Source: Thermoplasmata archaeon
GTDB taxonomy: Archaea; Thermoplasmatota; Thermoplasmata; Thermoplasmatales; Thermoplasmataceae
Length of the DNA: 8,307 bases
Direction: 5' to 3'
NCBI GenBank assembly: GCA_021845325.1
Contig: JAKBRR010000058.1
Location: 1 to 8,307 of the forward strand
Position 1 is the stretch's first letter, and each line of letters starts with the position of its first letter. The position numbers were made by a program, and so were the translations under genes. Below the pieces are notes generated by a model. That model searched no databases and had not been told where the DNA came from. It saw only the letters and a list, made by a program, of their open reading frames with translations. Of the stretch, positions 6,892 to 8,307 are shown piece after piece.

Positions 6892-7131
6892 TCAGTAAGG
6901 AAATTGAAAACCAAGTATTTTTGATACATGTATATTCCTTAAATGTTTCCATAAGATTTCTAGGCATTTTAAAATATATATCTGCCCAGATAATGTCTTA
7001 CCTAGGAAAAAAATTGAAATATATAGTTCCAATAACATATTCTTTTCCACGAAAGCATTTTCTTGAGAGATTGCAAATACTTTGAAAATTTGTTTTTCCA
7101 AACCTATAATTCTCTTCCCGTTAATCTTCAT
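6892..7131 (-). CDS. Doubtful small hypothetical ORF overlapping the repeat-protein gene
   Basis: The 79 codons begin MKINGKRIIGLEKQIF, and the ATG lies inside the last codons of the upstream repeat-protein gene (11-bp overlap, different frame). Such an overlap permits translational coupling. The product is basic, with a hydrophobic middle stretch (LLELYISIFFLG), no recognisable motif and a Phe/Ile/Lys-rich make-up that AT-rich non-coding DNA also gives. It could be a real downstream partner, the frameshifted remnant of a longer C-terminus, or chance. Confidence 0.25.
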   Translation of the reverse strand: MKINGKRIIGLEKQIFKVFAISQENAFVEKNMLLELYISIFFLGKTLSGQIYILKCLEILWKHLRNIHVSKILGFQFPY

Positions 7132-8307
7132 ATTCTCTTTTAATTGGAATTGAGGAACTATTCCCTTTATGTTTGACGGCTTTGCGTTTCCTGCTTTTCA
7201 GTTCATCATTTCGAATTATTCCCATATTCGTCAATCTCTTTGCAATCTCGGAAAGTCCCTCATGGAGATCATCATCCTTTGATCGCAAAAGTTCCATAAA
7301 ACCATCCTTTAATCGTATTAACTCCTCCTGGGTAATTACTTCCCTATCTACTAGATCGGGTGCAATGCTCCACGAATGCTTGCATATAAATTTTTCATCG
7401 ATTTTCAACAGTTCAAAAAAATAGCCTTTCAAATGCTTCATTTCTTCCTTTGTCAACACTCCATAATCAAGAAGATCCAAGGACCTATCCCACTCTTCGT
7501 AACGTTCCTTTTTATTGACGGATTTTAGAAGTTTGATGAATTTATATCTTGAATCTCTCAATTCCTCTATTGTTATTATCCCGTGGTATAGGAGGACGTT
7601 AAGTTTGCTTAATGAAACAACACGAGCATAAAGATTTCCTTCTGTTAAAATCATCATGATTTCATTAGAGTTATTTTTAGTTATGGATCCATTTTTCATC
7701 AATTTTCCAAGATTAAACCAGGCGTAACTACAAACGGAATTGTCGTCAGAAGCAAGAAATTCAATAATTTCATTAACATCCTCTTTAGTCATTGCCCCCT
7801 TTTCTTTCAGGATGTCAATTTTTGCGTATGCATAATTTACATAAAAGCCTCTGTCAGAATTTATTTTATTGGCAAATTCCTCAGAATCTGTCTTCATTAA
7901 TATGCCCCTCTGCAAGACACTGTAAATATTGAACCACGCATCCTTATGGACCTCTTCATTATCAGAACTGAGAAGCGCTACGAATCCAGAGGCATCTTTC
8001 TTTGTTATAATATCAGATTCCATAAGAAAGGTGATTTTGTCCCAGGCATCCTTCCGTACTGCTGAATTGTCGGAACCTAGAAGGGCGACGAACTCAGCAG
8101 AATCCTTATCTGTTATTATATTGGTATTTGTTAGAATGTATAAGTTGTCCCATGCTTCCTTGCGAACATATTCATTATTTGATTGTAGAAGTTTGATAAA
8201 TTCAGTCGAGTTTTTCTCTCTTATCTTTCCATTCTCTATATTTTTTACAATTCTATCCCAGGATATCTTGCGAATCTCTCCATTTTCAGAACTGAGACCT
8301 TCTATCA
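7121..8307 (-). CDS. Tandem HEAT-like repeat (alpha-solenoid) protein, N-terminus outside window
   Basis: The frame is open from the right edge to TAA 7121-7123 with no stop, so at least 394 residues are encoded; the Met at 8021-8023 lies inside a repeat and is not the start. The visible protein is almost wholly tandem units. Five complete or near-complete 36-residue units run from 8305 to 7766 (for example IKLLQSNNEYVRKEAWDNLY and VALLGSDNSAVRKDAWDKIT), and a sixth, divergent one spans 7765-7658. Three 40-residue units follow (7657-7298), then a last one that passes into a basic tail (KSRKRKAVKHK) and an acidic end. The shared pattern is [IV]xLL-S-[DN]-V-[RH]K-x-A-W-x3-L-I[IT]-DSxxF, two helices per unit, as in HEAT/ARM solenoids. 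Such folds act as protein- or nucleic-acid-binding scaffolds. No signal peptide or catalytic motif is visible, so a cytoplasmic location is inferred. The partner is unknown. Confidence 0.8.
   Translation of the reverse strand, partial: IEGLSSENGEIRKISWDRIVKNIENGKIREKNSTEFIKLLQSNNEYVRKEAWDNLYILTNTNIITDKDSAEFVALLGSDNSAVRKDAWDKITFLMESDIITKKDASGFVALLSSDNEEVHKDAWFNIYSVLQRGILMKTDSEEFANKINSDRGFYVNYAYAKIDILKEKGAMTKEDVNEIIEFLASDDNSVCSYAWFNLGKLMKNGSITKNNSNEIMMILTEGNLYARVVSLSKLNVLLYHGIITIEELRDSRYKFIKLLKSVNKKERYEEWDRSLDLLDYGVLTKEEMKHLKGYFFELLKIDEKFICKHSWSIAPDLVDREVITQEELIRLKDGFMELLRSKDDDLHEGLSEIAKRLTNMGIIRNDELKSRKRKAVKHKGNSSSIPIKREYED
7190..8305 (-). repeat. Tandem coding repeats, 108-bp then 120-bp period
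   Basis: Unit boundaries on the minus strand are 8305-8198, 8197-8090, 8089-7982, 7981-7874, 7873-7766 and 7765-7658 (108 bp each), then 7657-7538, 7537-7418 and 7417-7298 (120 bp each), with a degenerate last unit from 7297. Likeness is visible at DNA level in the younger part: TCAGAACTGAGA occurs at 7962-7973 and 8286-8297, exactly 324 bp (three units) apart. This suggests recent duplication or gene conversion near the N-terminal end, and older, divergent units near the C-terminus. Confidence 0.8.

Noticed and set aside
8021..8023. ATG as the start of the repeat protein
   Set aside because: It falls at position 23 of a complete 36-residue repeat, and the frame stays open with two more full repeats to the window edge.
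7121..8307. Tandem repeats as a CRISPR array
   Set aside because: The 108/120-bp periods are in coding sequence, repeat at protein level and lack short identical repeats with unique spacers.

Overview
The window is AT-rich and has the look of a Thermoplasmatales archaeon (Ferroplasma/Cuniculiplasma-like). This is inferred from codon choice rich in AGA/AGG/ATA, extracytoplasmic proteins crowded with N-glycosylation sequons, TATA-like boxes about 25 nt before start codons (leaderless style), and a transposase remnant of a type I associate with this group. No rRNA, tRNA or single-copy marker is present, so the assignment is not firm.

Layout. Bases 1-1119 are an insertion-sequence graveyard. They hold the 3' end of one transposase gene (+ strand) and a decayed IS5-like DDE transposase (- strand) with at least two in-frame stops. 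Its C-terminus is split by a 73-bp insertion bracketed by an 11-bp direct repeat. Bases 1174-3759 (-) encode an intact 861-residue MMPL/RND-superfamily membrane exporter. Bases 3760-4769 are a gene-free, divergent intergenic region of about 1 kb with several inverted repeats. Bases 4770-6623 (+) encode a membrane-anchored, sequon-rich surface protein of unknown family, cut into two same-frame ORFs by a single TAA at 5859-5861. Bases 6624-6891 are an intergenic stretch with three hairpin-capable sequences. Bases 7121-8307 (-) encode a 5'-partial alpha-solenoid protein of tandem HEAT-like repeats, 36 residues long in the N-terminal part and 40 in the C-terminal part. A doubtful 79-codon ORF (6892-7131) overlaps its 3' end.

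How the genes relate. The exporter and the surface protein are divergently transcribed from the shared 1-kb region, which is compatible with common regulation but does not show it. The repeat protein is convergent with the surface protein and has no evident functional link to it. No known defence, CRISPR or metabolic system was recognised. The most informative oddities are the in-frame stop in the surface protein, the exact-period repeat architecture of the solenoid protein, and the reconstructable insertion in the dead transposase.
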